Shown: positions 1 through 8,405, counted from the stretch's first letter. The stretch is 64,000 bases of DNA from an uncultured Clostridia bacterium (GCA_947589045.1 CANQBQ010000006.1:21246-85245); one strand, 5' to 3'. The notes: generated from the letters alone by a model not told the origin. Numbers and translations are program-made.

Positions 1-1129
1 GGGCGGCTTTGAGATGCCGCAAATCAAGACGGGCGACAACGTCCGCGTGAGCGGCAGGACAAGGGCTGAAGAACGCGCGGCAAACGGCGTTGAAATCGTT
101 TTGGAGAGCGTGGAGCTTCTCTCGCGTCCCGCGGCGGAATACCCGCTCTCGGTCTTTAAGAGCAAAATGAATTGCAGTATAGAGACCAATCTTGATTACC
201 GAAGCGTCGCTTTGAGAAACGTCAGAGAGAGGAACATCTTTAAAATACAGCAAGGCGTTGCGGACGCGTTCCGTGAATATATGAAAAGTCAGAATTTCAC
301 CGAAATCCACACGCCGAAAATAGTGGCTCATGGCGCGGAGGGCGGCGCGAACATCTTTAAGCTGAAATACTTCGGGCAGGACGCGTTTTTGGCGCAAAGC
401 CCGCAGTTTTACAAGCAGACCTGCGTGGCGTTCTTTGACAGAGTTTTTGAGATAGGTCCCGTTTTTAGAGCCGAGAAGCACAACACCACAAGGCATCTCA
501 ACGAGTACACGGGTCTGGACTTTGAAATGGGATATATCGACAATATGTATGACGTAATGGCTATGGAAACCGCTATGCTCAAATATATGATGAAGTATCT
601 TGAAGAAAATTACTCGCGTGAGCTTTCGCTGGCGCAGGCGGAGCTTCCTAAAATTGATGAAATTCCGTCAATCACGTTCGACGAGGCGATGGAGATACTG
701 GGCTTTTCCGCTCTCAAGGCAGACCTTGACCCCGACGACGAGGTGAAGCTGTGCGAGTATTCAAAGGAGAAGTACGGAAGTGACTTCATATTTGTTACCC
801 ACTTCCCCAAGACAAAGCGCCCGTTCTATGCGATGGACGACAGAGAAAACCCGAAAGCCGCGCTCAGCTTTGATTTGCTGTTTAGGGGACTGGAGATAAC
901 CACGGGCGGTCAGCGTATTCACGATTACAACGAGCAGGTCGAAAAGATGGAGAGAATGGGGCTTGACCCAAGCGACTTTTCGTCGTATCTCGACATACAC
1001 AAGTACGGCATGCCGCCGCACGGGGGATTGGGAATAGGTCTTGAAAGGCTTGTTATGAAGCTTTTAGACCTCAGCAACATCAGGCAGGCGAGTATGTTCC
1101 CGCGCGACGCGAACAGGATAACGCCGTAA
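1..1129 (+). CDS. aspS: Aspartyl-tRNA synthetase, archaeal/non-bacterial type (5' truncated by window)
   Basis: Class II aminoacyl-tRNA synthetase charging tRNA-Asp in the cytoplasm. The reading frame is open to the left edge (codons from base 2), so the N-terminal OB-fold is cut; about 375 residues are present of the roughly 430 usual for this subtype. Visible class IIb motifs are the motif 2 region FRAEKHNTTRHLNE and the C-terminal motif 3 GLGIGLERLV, followed by SMFPRD. The wording RAEKHNTTRHLNEY and the short length match the archaeal-type AspRS rather than the 590-residue bacterial AspRS or AsnRS. Many enzymes of this subtype are non-discriminating and also make Asp-tRNA-Asn for GatCAB; whether this one does is inference only. 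It ends 57 bp before glnN with no clear terminator between. Confidence 0.9.
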   Translation, partial: GGFEMPQIKTGDNVRVSGRTRAEERAANGVEIVLESVELLSRPAAEYPLSVFKSKMNCSIETNLDYRSVALRNVRERNIFKIQQGVADAFREYMKSQNFTEIHTPKIVAHGAEGGANIFKLKYFGQDAFLAQSPQFYKQTCVAFFDRVFEIGPVFRAEKHNTTRHLNEYTGLDFEMGYIDNMYDVMAMETAMLKYMMKYLEENYSRELSLAQAELPKIDEIPSITFDEAMEILGFSALKADLDPDDEVKLCEYSKEKYGSDFIFVTHFPKTKRPFYAMDDRENPKAALSFDLLFRGLEITTGGQRIHDYNEQVEKMERMGLDPSDFSSYLDIHKYGMPPHGGLGIGLERLVMKLLDLSNIRQASMFPRDANRITP

Positions 1130-1186
1130 ATTATGAAATAAATTAAAGTTTTAAAATAAATCATTTTGGAAAGGATTGATTTTACT

Positions 1187-3280
1187 ATGGAGGCAAATGT
1201 TACCGAACTCTTTGGTTCAAGCGTGTTCAACGAAGCCGTTATGAGGGAAAGACTCCCCAAGGACGTGTACAAATCGCTCAAGCGCACGATTGACAAGAAA
1301 GAGCATTTGGAAAGCAGCATCGCGGAGGTCGTTGCAAACGCTATGAAGGAGTGGGCGCTTGAAAAGGGCGCGACACACTATACGCACTGGTTCCAGCCTA
1401 TGACCGGAATTACCGCGGAAAAGCACGACTCGTTTATTTCGCCGACCTCGGACGGCAGAGTTATTATGGAATTTTCGGGCAAAGAGCTTATAAAGGGCGA
1501 GCCCGATGCGTCCTCGTTCCCGTCGGGCGGACTCCGTGCGACGTTTGAGGCGAGAGGCTATACCGCGTGGGACCCCAGCTCTTACGCATTCGTAAAAGAG
1601 GACACTCTCTACATACCGACTGTATTTTGCTCATATTCGGGCGAGGTGCTTGACAAGAAAACGCCGCTTCTGCGTTCGATGGACGCTCTTTCGGAGCAGG
1701 CGATACGAATTTTGAGAATGTTCGGCAACACGACGTCAAATCAGGTAATCACCACGGTAGGACCCGAGCAGGAATACTTCCTTGTAGACGCAGAGCTCTA
1801 CAAGCAGAGAAAAGATTTAATCTTCACGGGCAGAACGCTTTTCGGTGCGAAGCCGCCGAAGGGTCAGGAGCTTGAAGACCACTATTTCGGAAACATCAAG
1901 GAGCGCGTAAAGAGCTATATGCGCGAGCTGGACGAGGAGCTTTGGAAGCTCGGAATTTCGGCTAAGACCGAGCATAACGAGGTTGCCCCCGCGCAGCACG
2001 AGCTTGCCCCGATTTTCGACACCTCGAATGTTGCGAGCGACCACAACCAGCTCACTATGGAACTTATGAAAAAGGTTGCAAAGCGTCACGGACTTGAGTG
2101 CCTGCTCCACGAGAAGCCGTTTGCGGGCGTTAACGGAAGCGGAAAGCATAACAACTGGTCGATTTCCACCGACGACGGCAAAAACCTGCTTGATCCCGGC
2201 AAAAATCCTGCCGATAATCTCCAGTTTATGACGTTTTTGGCGGCTGTCGTTAAGGCGGTGGACGATTACTCCGTCCTCATCAGACTTTCGGTTGCGACCG
2301 CCGGAAACGACCACAGACTCGGTGCGAATGAGGCTCCGCCCGCAATCATTTCAATGTTTGTCGGCGACCAACTCGACGAGGCTATCAACGCAATCAAAAA
2401 CGACGAGAAGGTAGAGGCGGCAAAGGCGGCTAAGCTCGAAACGGGCGTTGAGATACTTCCCGCATTCCGCAAGGATACGACCGACAGAAACAGAACCTCG
2501 CCGTTTGCGTTTACGGGCAACAAGTTTGAGTTCAGAATGGTAGGCTCCGCGCTTAACATTTCGGGCGTAAACATCGTGCTTAACACGGTTGTTGCGGAAA
2601 CTCTCAGACAGTTCGCGGATGAGCTTTCGGGTGCGGACGACTTTGAAACCGCAGTACGTGCGCTCATTAAAAAGACGTTTAAAGAGCACGAGAGAATTAT
2701 ATTCAACGGCAACAACTATTCGGATGAATGGGTTGAGGAAGCGGAAAGACGCGGCTTGCCTAACCTCAAAACCTCTTACGAGGCTCTGCCGCACTTTGCG
2801 GACAAGGAAAATGTGGCTGTATTCGTGAACCACAAGGTATTCTCGGAGGCTGAGGTTGTTTCCCGCTGTGAGATACTTATTGAAAATTATATTAAAGCGC
2901 TCAACATCGAGGCTCTCACGATGTCGAGTATGGCAAGGAGAGAGATACTCCCCGCGGTAATCGAGTTTACCGCGAGCATATGCGATGCAATCGCCGCAAA
3001 GAAGGCTGTTTCGGACGCGATTGACGTTTCGGCTGAAACAAAGCTCGCCGAAAAGCTCTCTAAGCTGACCGCTTCGGCTTCGGAAAAGATTGACGCGCTC
3101 GACAAGGCTCTTGAAAATGTTGACGAGACGGCGGAGGCGGCTAAGCAGGCGGAGTACTACGGCAAAGTGGTTCTCGGCGCTATGGAGGCACTTCGCGCCG
3201 ACGTTGACGAGCTTGAAACAATGGTTTCTGCGGAGTACTGGCCGATGCCCACATACGCGGAGCTTTTGTTCAACGTATAA
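1187..3280 (+). CDS. glnN: Glutamine synthetase type III
   Basis: ATP-dependent ammonia assimilation: glutamate + NH3 to glutamine in the cytosol. The length of 697 residues fits the GSIII class (about 700), far longer than GSI (about 450). Key motifs are TEHNEVAPAQHELAPIF near residues 261-278 and the glutamate-binding loop FAGVNGSGKHNNWS near 310-325. A TTG in frame at 1166 would extend the protein by seven residues, but the ATG at 1187 has a GGAAAGGA ribosome-binding site 11 bp upstream and is preferred. The C-terminal 100 residues are helical and Glu/Ala/Lys rich, as usual for GSIII. Followed by a duplicated terminator. With gdhA at 29 kb this gives the cell both ammonia-assimilation routes. 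Confidence 0.95.
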   Translation: MEANVTELFGSSVFNEAVMRERLPKDVYKSLKRTIDKKEHLESSIAEVVANAMKEWALEKGATHYTHWFQPMTGITAEKHDSFISPTSDGRVIMEFSGKELIKGEPDASSFPSGGLRATFEARGYTAWDPSSYAFVKEDTLYIPTVFCSYSGEVLDKKTPLLRSMDALSEQAIRILRMFGNTTSNQVITTVGPEQEYFLVDAELYKQRKDLIFTGRTLFGAKPPKGQELEDHYFGNIKERVKSYMRELDEELWKLGISAKTEHNEVAPAQHELAPIFDTSNVASDHNQLTMELMKKVAKRHGLECLLHEKPFAGVNGSGKHNNWSISTDDGKNLLDPGKNPADNLQFMTFLAAVVKAVDDYSVLIRLSVATAGNDHRLGANEAPPAIISMFVGDQLDEAINAIKNDEKVEAAKAAKLETGVEILPAFRKDTTDRNRTSPFAFTGNKFEFRMVGSALNISGVNIVLNTVVAETLRQFADELSGADDFETAVRALIKKTFKEHERIIFNGNNYSDEWVEEAERRGLPNLKTSYEALPHFADKENVAVFVNHKVFSEAEVVSRCEILIENYIKALNIEALTMSSMARREILPAVIEFTASICDAIAAKKAVSDAIDVSAETKLAEKLSKLTASASEKIDALDKALENVDETAEAAKQAEYYGKVVLGAMEALRADVDELETMVSAEYWPMPTYAELLFNV

Positions 3281-3297
3281 TTAAGATTTTTGATAAA

Positions 3298-3350
3298 AGC
3301 TGTCGTATAATTACGACAGCTTTTTGTCGTATAATTACGACAGCTTTTTT
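3298..3350 (+). terminator. Tandemly duplicated intrinsic terminator after glnN
   Basis: A hairpin with arms AGCTGTCGT and ACGACAGCT, loop ATAATT and a T-run is followed at once by a second copy with a 5-bp stem and a longer T-run. The two are a perfect 24-bp direct repeat (3301-3324 and 3325-3348). Confidence 0.85.
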
Positions 3351-3353
3351 CTA

Positions 3354-3382
3354 TTGAAATTTTATCCCAAATGTGGTACAAT
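3354..3382 (+). promoter_or_regulatory. Sigma-A promoter of the sugar-binding lipoprotein gene
   Basis: TTGAAA (3354-3359), 17-bp spacer, TACAAT (3377-3382). It begins four bases after the glnN terminator, so the lipoprotein gene is its own transcription unit. The mRNA leader would be about 55 nt. Confidence 0.65.
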
Positions 3383-3443
3383 CTATATTATAGCTTATTT
3401 ATGGTTTGTTTTGACATAAAACATTTAGAGAGGAAGCAGAGTT

Positions 3444-4505
3444 ATGAAGAAGTTTTTAATTATCTGTATGGCGGCGGCGTGCCTTTTCGCGTTTTCCGCG
3501 TGCGGCGGCGATAGCGAAGAAAAGAACGCCTCGGCTATCGTCGGAATTTCCCTGCACAGCGACGAGGATACGAGCTGGTACAGGGGCGGCGAGGATTTGA
3601 AAAACGGGCTTGCCGAGCTTGGATACGAGGTTATTCTCGAAAACACCGAGGATGATGTAACTCGCCAGATAGCGCAAATAGAGGATATGATTCGCATCGG
3701 TGCGTCGGTCATTATAGTATCGCCCACCGAACCGTCGGCACTCGACTCTATTTTGAGCGACGCGCGTGCGGCGGGAATAAAAATAATATCGTTTGACAAG
3801 CTGATAACCGACACCGAAAACGTCGATTACTATCTCACCTTCGGCTTTGAGGAGGCGGGACGTTTGCAGGCGGAATACCTTACGAGCGAGTTGGGGCTTG
3901 CGGAGGGCAAAACCGCGTCAATCGAAGTATTTTGCGGCAATCCCGACGAGCTTGCGACAAAATCGTTCTACAACGGAGTAATGGATAATTTTTACGGCTA
4001 TATAAATTCGGGCGCGCTGACTATACCGAGCGGCAGAATTAACATAGAATCAGTTTCTCTCGGCGACGACGATGCGGCACTGGCAAAGGAGAGAATGTCC
4101 ACGTTTATAGGGCTTGGAATTGAGCCCGACGCGGTGGTGTGTCAGACCGACGGTATAGCGCGCGGAGTAATCGAGGCGTATGACGCGGCGGGTGTGCAGA
4201 ACTATGATTTTCCGATAATAACGGGTCAGAACGCCGAAACATCCGCGGTAAGCTACATCGCGGACGGCAAGCAGAGAATGACCGTGTTTAAGGACATACG
4301 CACCCTTTCAAGCGAAACGGTCAAGGCTGTGGACACGATACTCAAGGGCGGCGAGCCGGTATTCAAGCTGACGGTGAACAACGGAAGCGTCGAAGTGCCG
4401 ACGTGGACCTGTGAGTCTTCGACCGTTGAAAACTACAACTACAAGAGCAAGCTGATTGACAGCGGGTACTATACCGCCGAGCAGATAGGCGGTCTGCCCG
4501 AATAG
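3444..4505 (+). CDS. Solitary sugar ABC transporter substrate-binding lipoprotein (XylF/RbsB-like)
   Basis: Periplasmic-binding-protein-like type 1 fold, expected to be anchored on the outer face of the membrane and to bind a pentose or related sugar. Residues 1-20 are a lipoprotein signal with lipobox FSAC and Cys20 as the acylation site. The mature part has the family landmarks IVSPTEPSALDSIL, ISFDKLITDT and a later CQTDGIARGVIEAYDAAG segment, typical of xylose-binding XylF proteins (353 aa, normal length). The start is supported by GAGAGGAAG just upstream. No ABC permease or ATPase gene lies beside it: the next gene is queH. It may therefore serve a transporter elsewhere or a sensor kinase. 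Substrate is not determined by the sequence. Confidence 0.85.
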   Translation: MKKFLIICMAAACLFAFSACGGDSEEKNASAIVGISLHSDEDTSWYRGGEDLKNGLAELGYEVILENTEDDVTRQIAQIEDMIRIGASVIIVSPTEPSALDSILSDARAAGIKIISFDKLITDTENVDYYLTFGFEEAGRLQAEYLTSELGLAEGKTASIEVFCGNPDELATKSFYNGVMDNFYGYINSGALTIPSGRINIESVSLGDDDAALAKERMSTFIGLGIEPDAVVCQTDGIARGVIEAYDAAGVQNYDFPIITGQNAETSAVSYIADGKQRMTVFKDIRTLSSETVKAVDTILKGGEPVFKLTVNNGSVEVPTWTCESSTVENYNYKSKLIDSGYYTAEQIGGLPE

Positions 4506-4539
4506 AAATCGGGTATATCGGGCGGAAAGATTAAAGACT

Positions 4540-5151
4540 ATGGAAAAAATAAACTATCAGCGCAGACTGGATAAAATACTTGAGAATATCGGCGCGACCG
4601 GCGATACGCCGTCTCTGCTTCTGCATAGCTGCTGTGCGCCGTGTTCAAGCTATGTGCTTGAATATTTGAGCAAATTTTTCAGGATTACGGTGTTTTATTA
4701 CAACCCCAACATATATCCCGAGAGTGAATACGAAAAAAGAGTGGCTGAGCAGGAACGGCTCATAGACGAGTTACCTGCCGAAAACCCCGTGGCATTTATA
4801 GCAGAGGGATATGACCACGGCGAATTTTTGAGTATTGCTTCGGGGCTGGAGGACGCTTTAGAGGGCGGCGAGAGGTGCTTTAAATGCTATGAGCTCAGAC
4901 TCAGGCGCGCCGCTCGGCTCGCCAAGGCGGGAGGCTTTGATTATTTTACCACCACGCTCTCAATAAGTCCGCTTAAGAACGCGCAGAAGCTGAACGAGAT
5001 AGCGGAGAGGATAGCGGCTGAGTACGGCGTTCCGGCACTGCCCGCCGACTTTAAGAAGCGGGAGGGCTACAAGCGTTCGATAGAGTTGTCGAATAAATAC
5101 GGGCTTTACAGGCAGAACTACTGCGGCTGTGAGTTTTCAAAAAGAGATTAA
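4540..5151 (+). CDS. queH: Epoxyqueuosine reductase QueH
   Basis: Last step of queuosine synthesis: reduces epoxyqueuosine to queuosine at tRNA position 34, using an Fe-S/mononuclear iron cofactor (former DUF208). At 203 aa it has the family cysteine pattern: HSCCAPCSS with C31, C32 and C35, CFKC with C113 and C116, and YCGCEFS near the C-terminus with C195 and C197. It replaces the cobalamin enzyme QueG found in other bacteria. It sits 35 bp after the lipoprotein gene and 19 bp before pyrE. No preQ1 riboswitch precedes it, and no other queuosine gene is in the window. Confidence 0.93.
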   Translation: MEKINYQRRLDKILENIGATGDTPSLLLHSCCAPCSSYVLEYLSKFFRITVFYYNPNIYPESEYEKRVAEQERLIDELPAENPVAFIAEGYDHGEFLSIASGLEDALEGGERCFKCYELRLRRAARLAKAGGFDYFTTTLSISPLKNAQKLNEIAERIAAEYGVPALPADFKKREGYKRSIELSNKYGLYRQNYCGCEFSKRD

Positions 5152-5170
5152 AAAAATACGGAGGACAGAG

Positions 5171-5839
5171 ATGAACAATTACAAACGTGAATTTATTGAA
5201 TTTATGATGGAGTCGGATGTGCTGCGCTTCGGTGATTTTGTGACCAAGAGCGGACGCAACACCCCTTATTTTGTGAACACGGGGAACTACAAGACCGGCA
5301 AACAGATAGCAAAGCTCGGCGAATTTTACGCGGAGCTTGTCAACCAAACGGTGGGCGGCGACTTTGAATGTATGTTCGGACCCGCGTACAAGGGAATACC
5401 GCTTGCGACGACGACCGCGGCGGCGCTCTACAACAAATTCGGGATTGACCGCGGCTACTTTTTTAACCGCAAAGAAGAAAAGGACCACGGCGAGGGCGGT
5501 TCTCTTGTCGGTTGTAAGCCCAAGGATGGCGACCGCGTTATAGTTATCGAGGACGTCATTACAGCCGGAACGGCTGTGCGCGAGACTATGCCGATTTTAA
5601 AGAGCGCGGCTAAGGTTTCGGTTGAGCATATGTTTATCTCGGTAAACCGATGCGAGTATGGCAAGAACCCGGAAAAGACCACGGTTTCGGAGGTTATGGA
5701 TGAATTCGGAATAAAGGTTCACTCGATTGTCACCGTTGAGGATATTCACGAATATCTGAAAGAGAGCGGGGAGTATTCGGACGTGCTTCGACATATGGAG
5801 GAGTATATGAAAAAGTACTGCGTGATACAGGGCATATAA
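5171..5839 (+). CDS. pyrE: Orotate phosphoribosyltransferase
   Basis: Pyrimidine synthesis: orotate + PRPP to OMP. The PRPP-binding signature VIVIEDVITAGTAVRE lies near residues 122-137, and the N-terminal SGRNTPYFVNTGNY segment binds orotate. The frame is open back to 5129, but the ATG at 5171 follows GGAGGA and gives 222 aa, close to the family norm (about 210-225). Other pyr genes are absent from the window, so it is separated from the usual operon. Confidence 0.95.
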   Translation: MNNYKREFIEFMMESDVLRFGDFVTKSGRNTPYFVNTGNYKTGKQIAKLGEFYAELVNQTVGGDFECMFGPAYKGIPLATTTAAALYNKFGIDRGYFFNRKEEKDHGEGGSLVGCKPKDGDRVIVIEDVITAGTAVRETMPILKSAAKVSVEHMFISVNRCEYGKNPEKTTVSEVMDEFGIKVHSIVTVEDIHEYLKESGEYSDVLRHMEEYMKKYCVIQGI

Positions 5840-5873
5840 AATTGAATTTTTGTATGTCTCAAGAGGTGATTTT

Positions 5874-6662
5874 TTGAGGAATATAGTTTTCTTTGACATT
5901 GACGGAACGCTTGTTTCGGACGACGGCGCTCATACCTTTCCCGAAAGCGCGAAGTCGGCTATCGCGGCGGCGCGAGAGAACGGACATCTTATGTATATCA
6001 ATACGGGGCGCACTATTGTAAACATAGAGCGCGAGCTTATCGACGTCGGCTTTGACGGCTTCGTGTGCGGCTGCGGAACGTATGTGAAATGCGGCGACGA
6101 GGTACTGCTCGGCTACACGCTTGACAAAAAGCTGTGCGCCGACACCGCGCGTCTTATTCGTGAGTGTGATATAATCCCGCTTTATGAGCGGTATGATACG
6201 TTTTTCCTTGACGAAAAGGCGCGCGAAAACAAGCGTCTGCACGATTTGCGTATGTGGCATATACAGAACAATATCGCGGCGAACACGTCCATCGACTTTG
6301 ATGAGTTCAGCTTTGACAAGTTTGTTGCGTGGTATGATGATAAAAGCGATATAGAGCGGTTCAGGCGCGAGCTTGACGACAGCCTCGATTACATAGACCG
6401 AGGCGTGGGCTTTTGCGAAATAGTATCCAAAAAATATTCAAAGGGTACGGGTGTCGATATGGTGCTGAAGCACGAGAAAATCCCGCGCGAAAATTCCTAC
6501 GCGATAGGCGACAGTATGAACGACTTGCCTATGCTGGAGGCGGTGAACCACAGCATAGCGATGGGGAACGGCGGAGTTTTACATAATTATGTTTCATTTG
6601 TCACAAAGGATGTCTTGGGCGGCGGAATAAAGTATGCGCTGGAGCATTTCGGAATGATTTGA
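5874..6662 (+). CDS. HAD-superfamily Cof-type phosphatase
   Basis: Predicted cytosolic sugar-phosphate or nucleotide phosphatase of the Cof/type IIB cap group. Motif I is FFDIDGTLV right at the N-terminus (both nucleophile Asp residues present), and the C-terminal motif IV reads IGDSMNDLPMLEAVNHSIAMGN. A TTG at 5874 preceded by AGAGGTGAT is the best start; an upstream in-frame TTG at 5850 lacks a ribosome-binding site. 262 aa. Substrates in this family are promiscuous and cannot be assigned by reading. Confidence 0.88.
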   Translation: MRNIVFFDIDGTLVSDDGAHTFPESAKSAIAAARENGHLMYINTGRTIVNIERELIDVGFDGFVCGCGTYVKCGDEVLLGYTLDKKLCADTARLIRECDIIPLYERYDTFFLDEKARENKRLHDLRMWHIQNNIAANTSIDFDEFSFDKFVAWYDDKSDIERFRRELDDSLDYIDRGVGFCEIVSKKYSKGTGVDMVLKHEKIPRENSYAIGDSMNDLPMLEAVNHSIAMGNGGVLHNYVSFVTKDVLGGGIKYALEHFGMI

Positions 6663-6688
6663 CGACTGCGCGGATAGGAGTGATTGAT

Positions 6689-7279
6689 TTGACGGTTTTT
6701 AAGGGCGTGAGAAGCGTCTGGCTTAATCATATTGTGGCGGTGCTTATTGCGCTTATTTGCTCAATCCCGTTTTCGTATATAAGCAGGCTGATACCCACGA
6801 TTTACAGTTCAATAATGCTGTTTATCTACGTCGCGATAATATACTCGTCGGGCTGGAATATCGGCAAGAAGGACTCGCGCAGGATACCCGGCTATTACCC
6901 GAATGTAAAACGCGCTGTCATAATTGCCCTTGTGTCAACGTCAATAACCGTCGCTCTGCTTATATTTCGCGTCATAGCCCCGTATATTTTTGACAGGGTA
7001 TATGTCGCAAATCCCCTGAACGGCTCACAGCTCGAGCTTGCGGACTCCGGCGGTATGATTGCCGCAAATGTTTTGTACAGACTGTGGCTCTATCCGTGTG
7101 CCGGATTTATGCCGGACGGCAACTTTACCGCTTATGTGTTAATGGGGCTTATAATTCCCGTATTTGTTCCGCTGGGCTATATCGTGGGACTCAGGCGGTT
7201 CAGCGTGATTGAAAAATTTTATCCCAAGCTGATATATAAGCCGAAGGACAAAGACGAAAACAGCGGCGGCAATAAGTAA
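6689..7279 (+). CDS. Integral membrane protein of unknown function
   Basis: I do not recognise this protein. It is 196 aa with about five hydrophobic segments (near residues 8-30, 36-52, 75-95, 110-130 and 148-168) and a charged Lys/Asp-rich C-terminal tail (KPKDKDENSGGNK). TTG at 6689 is taken as start because TAGGAGTGAT lies just upstream; an in-frame TTG at 6659 overlapping the phosphatase stop lacks such a site. Close linkage to the HAD gene suggests co-transcription. A strong terminator follows. Confidence 0.7.
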   Translation: MTVFKGVRSVWLNHIVAVLIALICSIPFSYISRLIPTIYSSIMLFIYVAIIYSSGWNIGKKDSRRIPGYYPNVKRAVIIALVSTSITVALLIFRVIAPYIFDRVYVANPLNGSQLELADSGGMIAANVLYRLWLYPCAGFMPDGNFTAYVLMGLIIPVFVPLGYIVGLRRFSVIEKFYPKLIYKPKDKDENSGGNK

Positions 7280-7290
7280 TAAAAAATAAA

Positions 7291-7327
7291 ACCGTTTCAT
7301 ATTTTTTATATGAAACGGTATTTTTTT
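7291..7327 (+). terminator. Intrinsic terminator before cwlD
   Basis: Perfect 12-bp stem ACCGTTTCATAT/ATATGAAACGGT (7291-7302 and 7308-7319) followed by A and seven T. It ends the queH-pyrE-HAD-membrane protein unit. Confidence 0.9.
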
Positions 7328-7355
7328 GCAGTTCTACAAAAAGGAGCTTTAAACT

Positions 7356-8069
7356 ATGTTTTTTACCATAAAACGGCGTACAATAACGGCAGTCCTTATT
7401 GCGGCGGTGCTTGCGGCGGGAGCGGGCGCGTTGGCGTGGACTGCGGCACACCAAGATGCGCCGGTGTTTGCCCTGCCGTCCGCAAACCGCGTTGTGCTGA
7501 TTGACGCAGGTCACGGAGGACGCGATGCGGGCGCATCGGACAACGGAGTTATAGAAAAGGAAATAAACCTTAAAATAGCGCTAAAGCTACAGGAATATAT
7601 TGAGCAAAGCGGCGGCGTTGCAGTTTTGACGCGCGACGAGGACGAGTCCACCGAGGACCCGAGCGTCAAGAACGGCGGCTCTTACAAAAAATCGGACTTG
7701 ACCGCCCGCGTCGAGGCGGCAAAGGAGAACAAGGCGGATATTTATGTCAGCATACATATGAATAAGTTTAATTTGAGCAGCCGCGGCGCGCAGGTGTTTT
7801 ACTCGGGCAACGACGACAAAAGCCGCATACTCGGCGAGATAATACAGCAGTCGCTTAAAGATGTTTTGCAGGACGGCAACACCCGCTCGGCAAAAAAGTC
7901 GGGCAGCAGTATATTTGTCCTGAAAAACGCAACAGTTCCCGCCGTTCTGGTGGAGTGCGGCTTCCTTTCAAATAAGGAGGAAGCGCGGCTTTTGGCTGAC
8001 GACGCTTATCAGGCAAAGGTTGCGTGGGCGATATATCTCGGTATCACAAAATATTTTGCGGAAAATTGA
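7356..8069 (+). CDS. cwlD: Germination-specific N-acetylmuramoyl-L-alanine amidase CwlD
   Basis: Amidase_3 family zinc enzyme. In spore formers CwlD removes stem peptides so that PdaA can make the muramic-delta-lactam of the spore cortex. Residues 1-42 hold a signal/anchor helix (AVLIAAVLAAGAGALAW). The Amidase_3 domain covers about 45-235, with D50-A-G-H53 (zinc His), a second His in SIHMNKF (H134) and the catalytic Glu in VLVECGFLSN (E200). 237 aa is the CwlD length, with no extra wall-binding domain. AAGGAG lies upstream of ATG 7356. It is supporting evidence that the host sporulates. Confidence 0.88.
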   Translation: MFFTIKRRTITAVLIAAVLAAGAGALAWTAAHQDAPVFALPSANRVVLIDAGHGGRDAGASDNGVIEKEINLKIALKLQEYIEQSGGVAVLTRDEDESTEDPSVKNGGSYKKSDLTARVEAAKENKADIYVSIHMNKFNLSSRGAQVFYSGNDDKSRILGEIIQQSLKDVLQDGNTRSAKKSGSSIFVLKNATVPAVLVECGFLSNKEEARLLADDAYQAKVAWAIYLGITKYFAEN

Positions 8070-8092
8070 CGGCTTTTTATATCGTAATCTCA

Positions 8093-8122
8093 AATAAGGC
8101 GGCTCGAGCCGCCTTATTTTTT
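8093..8122 (+). terminator. Intrinsic terminator after cwlD
   Basis: Perfect 26-bp palindrome with arms AATAAGGCGGCTC (8093-8118) running into a T-run to 8122. It insulates cwlD from hicAB. Confidence 0.9.
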
Positions 8123-8140
8123 GATAGTATTAAGAAGGGA

Positions 8141-8176
8141 TTGACAAATGCGTATTTTATACGTATAATAAATACG
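8141..8176 (+). promoter_or_regulatory. Consensus hicAB promoter with overlapping operator-like inverted repeat
   Basis: Perfect sigma-A consensus: TTGACA (8141-8146), 17-bp spacer, TATAAT (8164-8169). Inverted arms CGTATTT (8151-8157) and AAATACG (8170-8176) straddle the -10, and the centre contains the smaller palindrome TATACGTATA. HicB antitoxins commonly repress their own operon, so this is the likely HicB operator. Expected transcription start is about 8176-8177, two to three bases before the hicA GTG. Confidence 0.75.
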
Positions 8177-8178
8177 AG

Positions 8179-8361
8179 GTGAGAAAAACGAAACGAACGG
8201 ATTTGATAAAACTGCTTGAACGGAACGGGTGGTATTTAAAAAGAAACGGAAGCGGGCATGATATATATACTAACGGAGCGGATAAAGAGACAATACCTCG
8301 GCACAGAGAGATAAAAGAAAATTTGGCGAAGGCGATAATCAAAAGAAGAGGACTGAAATAG
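8179..8361 (+). CDS. hicA: HicA mRNA interferase toxin
   Basis: Small double-stranded-RNA-binding-fold toxin that cleaves translated mRNAs when not bound by HicB. 60 aa, normal size. It has LIKLLERNGWYLKRNGSGHDIY, here read as the LIKLLERNGW helix followed by the GSGH loop with catalytic His27, and the C-terminal REIKENLAKAIIKRRGL helix. The GTG start lies at the predicted 5' end of the transcript, so the mRNA would be almost leaderless; no ribosome-binding site precedes it. An internal TTG at 8203 is the only alternative. Order hicA-hicB, 44 bp apart, is the standard module. Confidence 0.87.
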   Translation: MRKTKRTDLIKLLERNGWYLKRNGSGHDIYTNGADKETIPRHREIKENLAKAIIKRRGLK

Positions 8362-8405
8362 CGAGCGAGTTTTAACTTTTGAATATTTTTATATGGAGGA
8401 TTACT

